DNA of 64,000 nucleotides from Oscillospiraceae bacterium (GTDB lineage: Bacteria; Bacillota; Clostridia; Oscillospirales; Ruminococcaceae). Shown piece by piece: positions 49,694 through 58,325 of this stretch; position 1 is the stretch's first letter, and every line of letters begins with the position of its first letter. Where the stretch lies: contig JAAVIC010000027.1 in NCBI GenBank assembly GCA_014799385.1, positions 176,733 through 240,732 on the forward strand, given 5' to 3'. The notes under the pieces are model-generated. The model had not been told where the DNA came from. It did no database searches and was given only the letters and a program-made list of their open reading frames with translations. The position numbers and the translations under genes were made by a program.

Positions 49694-52621
49694 ATGTCTG
49701 ACGAAAAATACAGCGTAGATGATATACTGAACGAAGTTAAGACGGGTCGTTCGGTTAAAAGCCGCAAAGTCAACGACAGCGATATAAACGATATTCTGGG
49801 CAAGGACGACTTGGGCGATTTGTTCACCGGTATGCAGAAAAGCGATAATTACGCCGATGAAAAGCCCAACTTGTCCGTAACACAAATTCTCAGCGATGTA
49901 TCACACGAAAGCATCGCCCGTCAGCGTACCGAGGACGAAGTCTCTGCGCGCCGCAGCCGCGAATTGGCAGCCGCGTTCGACAAGCGAAATTCCGTCCCCG
50001 GGCAAAACGATGTTTCCGATGAGCCTTTCGCGGCACGGCAGCTCACAGAGGAGCAGTCCGAAGCGCGTTTAGCGGAAGATATTTCCTATGCCGCTGAGGT
50101 AAAGCGTTGGGAAAAGCGGAACAAGTCCGCAGACGATGACGACACACGCACCTTTGAGGACACTCTTACATTCGGCGATACTGCGGAGCTTCCCGGAGAG
50201 GACGATGATATCGAGTTTCACTCTGCGGAAGATTTTGTCCCCACAGACACCATGCAGCTCCGCAAAATGCAAAAGATAAACGACATAAATCAGGCGCTGC
50301 TTATGGCGGACAGCGCAGCCGCTCATCCCGAAGCGATGGGCGCAGGACTTAACGCGATGGAAACCCGCCAAAAAGCCGAGGAGCTTATCAAAGGAGACCC
50401 CAAGGACCAAACGGATACTCTGGCTGTCGCGGGTAACGACCTTAAACGTATGGCGCGCGGCGAGGAAGCTGTAAAGGAGTATCACCCCACCACACGCCGC
50501 AAAGAGCCTGAAGCCCCCGCTTCCGTTGACGATGTTCTGTTCTCGGCAACCGGGATTCAAAATTCCGCGCTTCATGTGGGCGAAACCATTGTCGAGGCAT
50601 TAAACAAGAAAATCTCCGAGGAGAAAAAGGCCGCCGACAATCCCGCGGAAGAACCCGTTCCCGATGAAACGAGGGTCGATATAGACCCGGTGGAGCAGAT
50701 TCGCCAAGCGGACGAAATGGCGCAGAAGAAAAAACGCAAAATCGCGAATTTTATTCTTGAGGGAAACGACACCGAAGAGATAGAACCGCAAGCCGCTCCA
50801 AAAGCGGATTATGACAACTATGACGATGATGAGGACGATGACGAGCCGGTAGACATCAACGATGAAAACGTGATCCGCGACAAACTGGAGCGTTCGCTTA
50901 AGGGGCTTCGCGGAAGACTGATAATTCTCGGCGTACTGTTTGCGGTGACGGTTTTTGTCGCCATTGTAAACATGTTTAACTTGAATCTCGGCAAGCTGAA
51001 TACGATAATCAGTCTCAGAAGTTCGACCGAGAACTACTTGTACACTCATCTTGTAATCGGAATATTGAGCTTTTCTGCGTGCTCCTCCGTTATTTCCAAC
51101 GGATTTATGCGTCTGCTTAAGCTCCGCCCGGACGGAGATACGCTGTGCGCGTTCGCGCATACCACAGCGATCGTTGCTCTGATTCCATACCTCGCCAAAT
51201 ACGAGTATATCTCGCTCAGATATTCACAGGTTTATTTGTGCGTATCGCTGGGAGCACTGATTTTCAACACGATCTCGAAGATCTTCACAGTTCGGACTGC
51301 GCAAAAGAACTTTGAATTTGTATTCGCCGACCGCGCACGATATGCGGTGGAAAGTTCCTCTGACGGCGCGGCGCAGCAGCTTGCAAAGGGTACGGTAAGC
51401 GGAATCCCGACCGTGACATCAATGCGTAAAACCGAGATTCTGTGCGACTTTATTGTGTCGACCTATTGCGAGGATCTGTCCGACAGAATGTATCATAAAA
51501 TCGTTCCGATTTCAATTATCGCGGCATTTGGCGCGGGTATCCTGGCATTCTTTATGCCTCTTAGCGAAACCGAATTTGTAATGAACCGCGTAAACTGGGC
51601 TGTAACTGTCTTAACGGGGATTTTCGCCATCACGGCTTCGTTCACAAGCTCCATAGCTGTTACTTTGCCGCTGTACCTCTCATCACGCAAGGGCGAAAAG
51701 CGCGGCTCGGCGATACTCGGATACGAAGGGGCTGAAAACCTCTCCGAAACCAACGCCGTTCTTATTGAGGCTAAAACGCTGTTCCCCGCAAATTCCGTGA
51801 AAATAAGCAACATCTGCGGCTATGACAAGCCCCGCAACCGCGGCGAGGGAAAAATCAATATCGACGAGGCGATTATCCTTGCGGCAAGCCTTGCGATGGC
51901 TTCCGACAGCGTACTCTCCGAGGCATTTTTTGAAATGCTCAACCACAAGCGCGAGCTGCTGAAACCCGTATCGGGCTGCGTCTATGAGAACAATCTCGGT
52001 GTAATGGGCTGGATCGACCGCCGCCGCGTTCTGCTTGGAAACCGCAAGCATATGATGTCCCACGAGATTTCCGTTCCCAACAGCAAAAAGGAAACTGCCG
52101 CGAATGTCAACAATGACGAGGTTATCTACCTCGCGGTCGGCGGCGAGGTTTGCCTGCTGTTCTTTGTAGAGCTTCACGCTAATCCCGTGGTAAAGCGTTT
52201 CGCACAGGATTTGTCGCTTGCGGATATCTCACTTGTGATCAAAACCGTTGACGGTATGATCACCCCCTCGGAGCTTTCACACCTGTTTGAAATAGACGCG
52301 CGCGGCATTCGCATACTGCCGTTTGAAAACCACGAGGAGTTTAACCAATGTACACGCTTCACCTCTGCGGCAAGCGCGGCGGTTTGCTGCACAGGCTCGT
52401 TCCCGTCATTTGCGGCATCGATATTCACGGCGCGCGCTATCTGCGCCAGGGCGTTCCTGGGTACGGCAATTCAGGTCGGCGGAATCGCCCTCGGTATACT
52501 TCTGGCGATTATTTTTACGCTGTTCTCCAATCACCTGATGTTCAATACGATGATCATTCTTCTGTATAATCTCGGATTCGCGGCGCTGTCCGTTGGACTT
52601 CCGTTTATTAAGCGGCTATGA
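49694..52621 (+). CDS. Degenerate P-type-ATPase-like membrane protein with long cytoplasmic N terminus
   Basis: The first ~390 of 975 residues are hydrophilic, rich in Asp, Glu and Lys, probably disordered. Then come about six membrane helices (from LIILGVLFAVTVFVAIVNMF), a soluble domain, and two more helices at the end. The soluble part follows P1-type ATPase nucleotide and P-domain patterns (ILAASLAMASDSVLSEAF, VMGWIDRRRVLLGNRKHM, EVCLLFFVELHANPVVK), but the phosphorylation site DKTGT is replaced by IEAKTL and the metal-binding CPC is absent. It is therefore a likely pseudo-pump, perhaps regulatory. The stop overlaps tadA (ATGA), so the two are coupled. Confidence 0.75.
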   Translation: MSDEKYSVDDILNEVKTGRSVKSRKVNDSDINDILGKDDLGDLFTGMQKSDNYADEKPNLSVTQILSDVSHESIARQRTEDEVSARRSRELAAAFDKRNSVPGQNDVSDEPFAARQLTEEQSEARLAEDISYAAEVKRWEKRNKSADDDDTRTFEDTLTFGDTAELPGEDDDIEFHSAEDFVPTDTMQLRKMQKINDINQALLMADSAAAHPEAMGAGLNAMETRQKAEELIKGDPKDQTDTLAVAGNDLKRMARGEEAVKEYHPTTRRKEPEAPASVDDVLFSATGIQNSALHVGETIVEALNKKISEEKKAADNPAEEPVPDETRVDIDPVEQIRQADEMAQKKKRKIANFILEGNDTEEIEPQAAPKADYDNYDDDEDDDEPVDINDENVIRDKLERSLKGLRGRLIILGVLFAVTVFVAIVNMFNLNLGKLNTIISLRSSTENYLYTHLVIGILSFSACSSVISNGFMRLLKLRPDGDTLCAFAHTTAIVALIPYLAKYEYISLRYSQVYLCVSLGALIFNTISKIFTVRTAQKNFEFVFADRARYAVESSSDGAAQQLAKGTVSGIPTVTSMRKTEILCDFIVSTYCEDLSDRMYHKIVPISIIAAFGAGILAFFMPLSETEFVMNRVNWAVTVLTGIFAITASFTSSIAVTLPLYLSSRKGEKRGSAILGYEGAENLSETNAVLIEAKTLFPANSVKISNICGYDKPRNRGEGKINIDEAIILAASLAMASDSVLSEAFFEMLNHKRELLKPVSGCVYENNLGVMGWIDRRRVLLGNRKHMMSHEISVPNSKKETAANVNNDEVIYLAVGGEVCLLFFVELHANPVVKRFAQDLSLADISLVIKTVDGMITPSELSHLFEIDARGIRILPFENHEEFNQCTRFTSAASAAVCCTGSFPSFAASIFTARAICARAFLGTAIQVGGIALGILLAIIFTLFSNHLMFNTMIILLYNLGFAALSVGLPFIKRL

Positions 52622-53070
52622 CATTCGATGAGGAAATGATGGAGCGTGCGCTCGCGCTCGCCAAAACCGCCGCAGAACACGGAGAAATCCCCGTGGGAGC
52701 GCTCGTAGTAAACGCGGAGGGCGAGATAATCGGCGAGGGCTATAACCGCCGCGAAGAGCTGCAATCCCCGATTGCCCACGCGGAAATCATTGCGATTGAA
52801 AGCTCTGCCAAAAAAACCGGCTCGCGACGATTGACGGGTTGTACGCTGTATGTAACATTGGAGCCTTGTCCGATGTGTGCGGGCGCGATTATGAACGCAG
52901 GGCTGAAACGTCTTGTTTATGGGGCTTTCGATGAAAAAAACGGCGCGTGCGCGTCGGTGGTTACGCTGTTTGACGAAAAGTTCACACACGTTCCGATGGT
53001 GAGAAGCCGCATTCTGGAGCAGAGGTGCGGAGATATACTGACGGATTTTTTCAAAAATCTCAGAAAGTAA
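52618..53070 (+). CDS. tadA: tRNA-specific adenosine deaminase TadA
   Basis: TadA deaminates A34 to inosine in tRNA-Arg(ACG). The 150-residue product has the zinc site: HAE (in AHAEIIAIE, proton-shuttling Glu) and PCPMCAGAI. VNAEGEIIGEGYNRREEL and the C-terminal VVTLFDEKFTHVP also match. Start ATG overlaps the stop of the preceding gene by 4 bp. The stop at 53068-53070 falls in a direct repeat. Confidence 0.94.
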   Translation: MTFDEEMMERALALAKTAAEHGEIPVGALVVNAEGEIIGEGYNRREELQSPIAHAEIIAIESSAKKTGSRRLTGCTLYVTLEPCPMCAGAIMNAGLKRLVYGAFDEKNGACASVVTLFDEKFTHVPMVRSRILEQRCGDILTDFFKNLRK

Positions 53071-53103
53071 TAACCGTACAGCAGAACGTAGTAACCGTAC
53101 AGC
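53067..53103 (+). repeat. 16-bp direct repeat (TAACCGTACAGC)
   Basis: GTAATAACCGTACAGC (53067-53082) and GTAGTAACCGTACAGC (53088-53103) are 21 bp apart and differ at one base. A close inverted copy of the second (TAACCGTACAGTGAAAA on the minus strand) lies at 59396-59414 before feoA. It could be a paired operator or a small repeat. Confidence 0.55.
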
Positions 53104-53146
53104 GAAAAGGCTCAACTAAAATTAGGTTATATTGGGAACTGAAAAA

Positions 53147-54568
53147 ATGAATAAGTACCAGAAACTGGCAAGTAATACAATTGTCTTGGCGATAGGGCAG
53201 TTCAGCTCGAAGATGCTCGTGTATGTAATGCTGAAATTCTACACGAACACGCTCGGCACGGACGGCTATGGTGTTATGAACAACATTATAAGCGCCGCGT
53301 CGCTGTTGATCTCGGTGGTAACGCTGTCCATCTCGGACGGCGTACTTCGGTTTGCCCTCGAAAAAAGCAACAACGGAAAAATGGTGTTTTCGATTGGAAT
53401 AAATATTTGTATTGTCGGGTGTGTGGTGTTTATTCCGCTTGTGCCGGTAGTGGGACTGATTCCCATGCTGAGGGGCTATCAGTGGCTGATTCTGCTGTAC
53501 ATATTCACCGGAAGTATAAAAGAAGTCAGCGCGATATACGTCCGTTCGCGCTATTCCGTGACGCTCTATGCGGTGGACGGCATAGTCACCACGGTTTCCA
53601 CGATAATTTACAGCCTGTTGACGCTTGGCGCACTGAAATGGGGCGTCACGGGATATGTCATATCCGTGGTATTGGGCGACATTACGTCCATCGTGTTCCT
53701 GAATGCCGCAAGCCGCCTGTATCGCCAATATCACCCGCTCCACAACAGCAAGGCTCTGTACAAGGCGATGCTGAAATACAGCATTCCGCTTATGCCCACG
53801 GCTATTATGTGGTGGATAATCAACTGCTCTGATCTGTTTATGGTAGCGGGATTCATCAGCGATGACGCAAACGGTCTGTATTCGTTCGCGTATAAATTCC
53901 CGAATCTGGTGACTATCGTAGTCGGAATTTTCTCGCAAGCGTGGCGAATGTCCGCGATTACCGAGCGAAATTCCCGCGCTACCTCGAACTTCTACTCCAC
54001 GACATTCAGTATGATTCAAACGGTGATGTTCCTTGGGTGCGGCGGAATTATGCTGATACTCCGCCCGATAATAATGCCGTTTTTCGGCTCCGAGGCGTTC
54101 CAGCCCGCATTCTTCTACGTTCCGATTCTGTTGGGAGCTACAATCTTCCAGGCAATGGACAATTTCCTCTCGTCCATCTACGAGGCTGCCCGAAAAACCA
54201 CCCACTCGATGATCTCCTCGGTAATCGGCGCGGTAACTAATATCATTCTGAACCTCATTCTGATACATCTTATCGGCATTGCGGGCGCGGCTCTGGCGAC
54301 CCTCGCAAGCTACATAATCGTGTTTATCTACCGTATCATCGACACAAAAAAGTTCTTGTATATGAAGGTTTATTGGGCGAAAATCATCGTGAATCTCGCG
54401 CTGTTGGTGGGAATGGCTTGCTCGGTAATGTTCATTCCGTACGGAATTGCGCAGAATATCATAAACTCTGTGATTTTCCTGATTATTTCCGCACTGAATT
54501 TCCAATCCTGTGTTCAGGCGGTAAAATTGATTCTCAACAAGAAAAAGAAAGGAACACCTCAAAGATGA
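53147..54568 (+). CDS. Oligosaccharide flippase-like membrane protein (MurJ/Wzx superfamily)
   Basis: The 473-residue product has about 12-14 membrane segments, with ASNTIVLAIGQFSSKMLVYV at the start and the pattern of the polysaccharide-biosynthesis (Wzx/MATE-like) superfamily, including a conserved YGVMNNIISAASLLIS. It would flip a lipid-linked saccharide across the membrane. Its exact substrate is unknown. No glycosyltransferases are nearby, so a housekeeping envelope role is possible. I start at ATG 53147; a TTG at 53132 adds five residues. Its stop overlaps the rimM ATG (ATGA). Confidence 0.85.
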   Translation: MNKYQKLASNTIVLAIGQFSSKMLVYVMLKFYTNTLGTDGYGVMNNIISAASLLISVVTLSISDGVLRFALEKSNNGKMVFSIGINICIVGCVVFIPLVPVVGLIPMLRGYQWLILLYIFTGSIKEVSAIYVRSRYSVTLYAVDGIVTTVSTIIYSLLTLGALKWGVTGYVISVVLGDITSIVFLNAASRLYRQYHPLHNSKALYKAMLKYSIPLMPTAIMWWIINCSDLFMVAGFISDDANGLYSFAYKFPNLVTIVVGIFSQAWRMSAITERNSRATSNFYSTTFSMIQTVMFLGCGGIMLILRPIIMPFFGSEAFQPAFFYVPILLGATIFQAMDNFLSSIYEAARKTTHSMISSVIGAVTNIILNLILIHLIGIAGAALATLASYIIVFIYRIIDTKKFLYMKVYWAKIIVNLALLVGMACSVMFIPYGIAQNIINSVIFLIISALNFQSCVQAVKLILNKKKKGTPQR

Positions 54569-55083
54569 AGAAGTATTTGGAAATCGCGAAAATCGTTGCC
54601 ACTCAGGGAATCCGCGGCGAGGTGCGCTGTCAGTACTACTGCGACTCCCCCGAGGTTCTGTGCGAGTTTGACGTGCTGTATCTTAACAAAGGCGAAACGG
54701 AAGTTCACATCACGCGCGCTTTCCCTCACAAAAATGTGGTGATCCTCAAAATCGATGGCGTTGATTCCATTGAGAACGCACAGCAATACATCGGCAAAAT
54801 GCTCTACCTCGACCGCGATGACGCGGAGCTTCCCGAGGGTTCTTATTTCATTCAGGACATAATCGGGCTTACGGTGCGTGACGTGGATTCGAGCAAAATT
54901 TACGGAAAAATCACCGATGTATACCAGAACGGCGCGTCCGATGTGTACTCAATCAAACAGGAAAACGGCACAGAGCTGATGTTTCCGTACATTGACGAGG
55001 TTGTGAAGTCTATCGACATTGAAAAGGGCGAGATGATGATTCGTCCTCTGCCGGGACTGTTTGAGGACTGGGAAGAGGTATGA
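54565..55083 (+). CDS. rimM: 16S rRNA processing protein RimM
   Basis: RimM assists maturation of the 30S head, binding S19. The 172-residue product has KIVATQGIRGEVRCQYY (RimM N-terminal domain), SYFIQDIIGLTVRD and a PRC-barrel with FPYIDEVVKSIDIEKGEMMI, and ends GLFEDWEEV. Start ATG 54565-54567 overlaps the flippase stop and follows AAGGA; an upstream frame to 54373 is rejected. The rimM-trmD order is conserved in Firmicutes, usually with rpsP upstream, which is missing here. Confidence 0.95.
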   Translation: MKKYLEIAKIVATQGIRGEVRCQYYCDSPEVLCEFDVLYLNKGETEVHITRAFPHKNVVILKIDGVDSIENAQQYIGKMLYLDRDDAELPEGSYFIQDIIGLTVRDVDSSKIYGKITDVYQNGASDVYSIKQENGTELMFPYIDEVVKSIDIEKGEMMIRPLPGLFEDWEEV

Positions 55084-55847
55084 GAATCGACATAGCAACG
55101 CTGTTTCCCGAAATGTGCGAAACGGTTCTGCACACCAGCGTCCTGGGGCGCGGAATCAAGAACGGTTGTATCGAGATTTACACGCACAACATCCGTGATT
55201 ACACACTCGATAAGCATAATAATGTGGACGACAAACCCTATGGCGGCGGCACGGGAATGGTTATGCAAGCGCAGCCTATCTATGACTGTGTGACGGCGAT
55301 AAAAGCGTTTCACAGCGTTGCTCCGCGCGTAATTTACCTGTCGCCGCAAGGAGAAACGCTCACGCAATCGAAAGTCCGCGAGCTTGCCGCGGAAGAGGGT
55401 TTGATTCTGTTGTGCGGGCATTATGAGGGCGTGGATAACCGCGTTCTTGAGGAGCTGAACGTTGAGGAAATCTCGGTCGGGGACTATGTTCTGACGGGCG
55501 GAGAACTGCCCGCGCTGATAATCGCGGACGCGGTGGCGCGGTTACAGGAAGGGGTTCTTCCGAACGAGGACGCTTACTCCATAGAGAGCCACTATGCGGG
55601 ATTATTGGAATATCCACAGTACTCGCGACCTGAAATCTGGCGCGGACGAGCAGTGCCTCCCGTGCTGCTTACGGGCGACCACAAGAAAGTCGCCGAGTGG
55701 CAGAAGAATGCCGCCCTTGAGGTCACACGAATCAAACGACGGGATATGTACGAACAGTATCTTCTCGACCACATAGAGGAAATAGTTCTGGAGGAGGAAA
55801 AGCGCCGCAAAAAACGGCGCAGAAAACAGAGGAAACAAGATGAGTGA
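55080..55847 (+). CDS. trmD: tRNA (guanine-N1)-methyltransferase
   Basis: TrmD methylates N1 of G37 in tRNAs with G36, preventing +1 frameshifting. The 255-residue knotted methyltransferase has RIDIATLFPEMCETVL, DDKPYGGGTGMVMQAQP, LLCGHYEGVDNRV and GDYVLTGGELPALIIADAVARL. It ends in a very basic tail rich in Lys and Arg. The ATG overlaps the rimM stop by 4 bp. Confidence 0.96.
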   Translation: MRIDIATLFPEMCETVLHTSVLGRGIKNGCIEIYTHNIRDYTLDKHNNVDDKPYGGGTGMVMQAQPIYDCVTAIKAFHSVAPRVIYLSPQGETLTQSKVRELAAEEGLILLCGHYEGVDNRVLEELNVEEISVGDYVLTGGELPALIIADAVARLQEGVLPNEDAYSIESHYAGLLEYPQYSRPEIWRGRAVPPVLLTGDHKKVAEWQKNAALEVTRIKRRDMYEQYLLDHIEEIVLEEEKRRKKRRRKQRKQDE

Positions 55848-56754
55848 ATTACAGAAAAACGCGTTTATAGCGATTACGGGACGTCCCAACGCGGGAAAGT
55901 CCTCTCTTACAAACCTGTTGGTGGGCGAGAAAATCTCCATCGTCAGCGACAAGCCCCAGACCACACGAAACCGCATCAACGGCGTTCTTACGCGCGGCGA
56001 TACGCAGTTCGTGTTTATTGACACGCCCGGAATGCTCCGCGCGAGGACTAAGCTCGGCGAGCATATGGTGAAGTCCATTCGCACGTCTGTGGACGATGTG
56101 GACTGCGCGATACTGATGGCGGACGCGACAAAAAAAATCTCCCCTGTGGAACAGGAGCTGATACGCTCTTTTGCACAGAACGGCACGGAGGTTATCTTGT
56201 TGCTGAACAAGGTGGACTTGATTCGCGATAAGGAGGCGCTGCTGCCGATTATCGCGCAGTACAGCGAGCTTTACGACTTCGCGGAAATAATCCCGATAAG
56301 TGTTAAAAACCGCGTAAACACCGATAGGATACTGCCGATTCTGGAGAAATACGCGGTTGAGGGCGAGCATTTCTTCCCGGACGACATAGCTACCGACCGT
56401 ACCGAGCGATTCCTGTGCGGCGAGATAATCCGCGAGAAGATTCTGTGGACAATGCAGCAGGAAATTCCCCACGGCACGGCTGTGGAGATTGAAAACTTCA
56501 AATCCCGTACAAACCCCAAGGGCGAGGAAATTATCGACCTCGGCGCAGTGATAATCTGCGAGAAAAGCTCTCACAAGGGTATGATAATCGGTAAGGGCGG
56601 CGAACGTCTGAAACAAATCGGAAGTCTTGCACGCAAGGATATTGAGGCTCTTCTCGACTGTAAGGTTAATCTGCAAATCTTTGTAAAGGTTAAAGAGGAC
56701 TGGCGAAACCGCGAGAATATCATCAATGAGTACAATATAGCCGATAAGCTGTGA
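55840..56754 (+). CDS. era: GTPase Era
   Basis: Era binds the 3' end of 16S rRNA and helps 30S assembly. The 304-residue product has the GTPase motifs GRPNAGKSSLTN (G1), the G2 Thr in QTTRN, DTPGML (G3) and NKVD (G4), and a C-terminal KH domain with GMIIGKGGERLKQIG. Length is normal. It overlaps trmD by 8 bp and is the last gene of the plus-strand operon. Confidence 0.96.
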   Translation: MSELQKNAFIAITGRPNAGKSSLTNLLVGEKISIVSDKPQTTRNRINGVLTRGDTQFVFIDTPGMLRARTKLGEHMVKSIRTSVDDVDCAILMADATKKISPVEQELIRSFAQNGTEVILLLNKVDLIRDKEALLPIIAQYSELYDFAEIIPISVKNRVNTDRILPILEKYAVEGEHFFPDDIATDRTERFLCGEIIREKILWTMQQEIPHGTAVEIENFKSRTNPKGEEIIDLGAVIICEKSSHKGMIIGKGGERLKQIGSLARKDIEALLDCKVNLQIFVKVKEDWRNRENIINEYNIADKL

Positions 56755-56766
56755 CGCTTATCGGCT
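56739..56766 (+). terminator. Hairpin at the era stop
   Basis: AGCCGATAAGC (56739-56749) pairs with GCTTATCGGCT (56756-56766), an 11-bp stem including the era stop codon. There is no U-run after it, so it may protect the mRNA end or terminate weakly. Confidence 0.4.
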
Positions 56767-56783
56767 GTATCGGCTGTGGGTAT

Positions 56784-57452
56784 TCAATCATCGTATTTGC
56801 GGATATCCTTTTCCGCGCTTGAAATCACGTTGAACAGTGCCGCGCTTTGTTTCGGAAACTCCATCTCGATACGCTTGTCCGTGATACGCTCGTCTGCGGT
56901 TCCGTCCTTAGCGGCGGATTTCGCGCGAATATCGTCAATAGACATCTTCGCCGCGCTTGCCCCCGCAACGTCCTCAACCGACACCGCAAAGCAGTTCTCG
57001 TCATTCTCGCCGCCCGCCGAATACACCATTCGATACGCGCGGTAGACAGCGGTTTGAAGATACGATGTAACCGCCTTAGCGAGCTTATTGTTCCGTGTTT
57101 TCATCAGCAGTGAATATATAATTTCCAGAGAATTGGTAACCAGCTTCTTGCGGAGCATGATTCCCATTCCGGCGGGATTCCCCTCAAACTTCTCGGAAAC
57201 AGTGCTTTCGGGCAGTTCCTCCTCGGAAACCACAGTGCCCGTGCGCGAATTGGTGCGTCCGAGAAGATAATCCACCGAAACGTTGTAAAAATCTGCGGCT
57301 TTCACGAGAAAGTCCAATCCGCACTCGCGCTTTCCGTTCTCATAATGCGACAACAAAGCCTGCGCAACCCCCATTTGCTCCGCAGCCTCTTTCTGACGCA
57401 AGCCGCGCTCCTTTCGCAGCAGCTTAATTACTCTCGGAAAATCCTTGTTCAT
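56784..57452 (-). CDS. XRE-family transcriptional regulator
   Basis: The 222-residue product has an N-terminal HTH_3 domain (RVIKLLRKERGLRQKEAAEQ, then AQALLSHYENGKREC, then KAADFYNVSVDYLLGR) and a longer helical C-terminal part with no recognised domain. The ATG at 57450-57452 follows GGGGAG by 7 nt; a start five codons earlier is less likely. Its promoter overlaps a perfect palindrome, TGTTTATAAACA, so it probably represses itself. Targets are unknown. It faces era. Confidence 0.85.
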   Translation of the reverse strand: MNKDFPRVIKLLRKERGLRQKEAAEQMGVAQALLSHYENGKRECGLDFLVKAADFYNVSVDYLLGRTNSRTGTVVSEEELPESTVSEKFEGNPAGMGIMLRKKLVTNSLEIIYSLLMKTRNNKLAKAVTSYLQTAVYRAYRMVYSAGGENDENCFAVSVEDVAGASAAKMSIDDIRAKSAAKDGTADERITDKRIEMEFPKQSAALFNVISSAEKDIRKYDD

Positions 57453-57484
57453 ACCATTTCTCCCCAAATTTTTTATTTATACAA

Positions 57485-57514
57485 TGTTTATAAACAATGC
57501 CGGTAAAAAGTCAA
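57485..57514 (-). promoter_or_regulatory. Promoter and probable operator of the XRE gene
   Basis: Minus strand TTGACT (57509-57514) and TATAAA (57487-57492), spacer 16. The -10 is inside the perfect palindrome TGTTTATAAACA (57485-57496). A related half-palindrome (CGTTTATAAATA) lies upstream near 57588-57599. Confidence 0.55.
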
Positions 57515-57535
57515 TCTCATATAATTGGCTTTTTA

Positions 57536-57570
57536 CGCGGCTTCCCCCGCCTGCGGCGGGGGAAGCCGCG
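57536..57570. repeat. GC-rich 16-bp perfect hairpin
   Basis: CGCGGCTTCCCCCGCC (57536-57551), loop TGC, GGCGGGGGAAGCCGCG (57555-57570). It has no T-run on either side, so it is unlikely to be a simple terminator; it stands between divergent genes. It resembles small palindromic repeats. Confidence 0.6.
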
Positions 57571-57716
57571 AGTTAATATAAGGTCAACGTTTATAAATAA
57601 AATCACATTGTATATTATACCTTATTTATTCCGATTTGTAAAGCGGCATAATAACCAAAAATTCGACCGCCTTTTTGGCATAATTAATAATACCACAGTA
57701 TGTTGGAGGAATTTAT

Positions 57717-58325
57717 ATGAAAAACTACTACCTGTACCTTATCCGCCACGGAATTACGCAAGGAAATCTTGACGGAAAATATATCGGGCAGACCGATTTG
57801 CCGCTCTGCGCGGACGGAAAGCGCCGAATCGAGGAGCTTTGCTCCACGGGAATCTACCCCGAAGTCGGAAAGCTGTATTCAAGTCCCCTGTTGCGCTGTC
57901 TTGAAACCGCCGAGATTATCTATCCCGAACAGAAGCTGATGATTATTGATGAACTCAGTGAGATGGATTTCGGGGATTTTGAGGGAAAAACCACCGAACA
58001 GCTCAAAGACCTGCCCGAATATGCCGAGTGGATCAAGGGCGGAGTGGAGTCCGCGCCGCCGAACGGCGAAAAATACGGAGACTTTATGCTGCGGTGTATT
58101 GATGGATTGGATTCCGTTTTCAGCGATATGATGAATAACGACATCACCCGCGCCGCTTGTGTGACGCACGCAGGTGTGATTACAAATCTGCTGTGCGGCT
58201 ACGGACTTCCCAAAGGCAGACCCGCAGACTGGCTCTGTGCACCGGGCAGCGGCTTTGAGATAATCCTTACGCCGTTTTTATGGCAAAAAGGTCCGACATT
58301 TGAAATCTCGGGGAGACTGGCATAA
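57717..58325 (+). CDS. Histidine phosphatase (phosphoglycerate mutase-like)
   Basis: The 202-residue product has the catalytic RHG motif in LYLIRHGITQGN, the SSPLLRCLETAEI arginine, DFGDFEGKT and the second catalytic His in CVTHAGVITNLLCG. This branch of the superfamily (CobC/PhoE-like) removes phosphate from small substrates; which one is unclear. A GGAGG site precedes the ATG. The stop overlaps the start of the next gene, so the two are coupled. Confidence 0.88.
   Translation: MKNYYLYLIRHGITQGNLDGKYIGQTDLPLCADGKRRIEELCSTGIYPEVGKLYSSPLLRCLETAEIIYPEQKLMIIDELSEMDFGDFEGKTTEQLKDLPEYAEWIKGGVESAPPNGEKYGDFMLRCIDGLDSVFSDMMNNDITRAACVTHAGVITNLLCGYGLPKGRPADWLCAPGSGFEIILTPFLWQKGPTFEISGRLA

Noticed and set aside
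57536..57570. Rho-independent terminator
   Set aside because: The stem is strong but no T-run follows on either strand, and no gene ends there; it is listed as a repeat.
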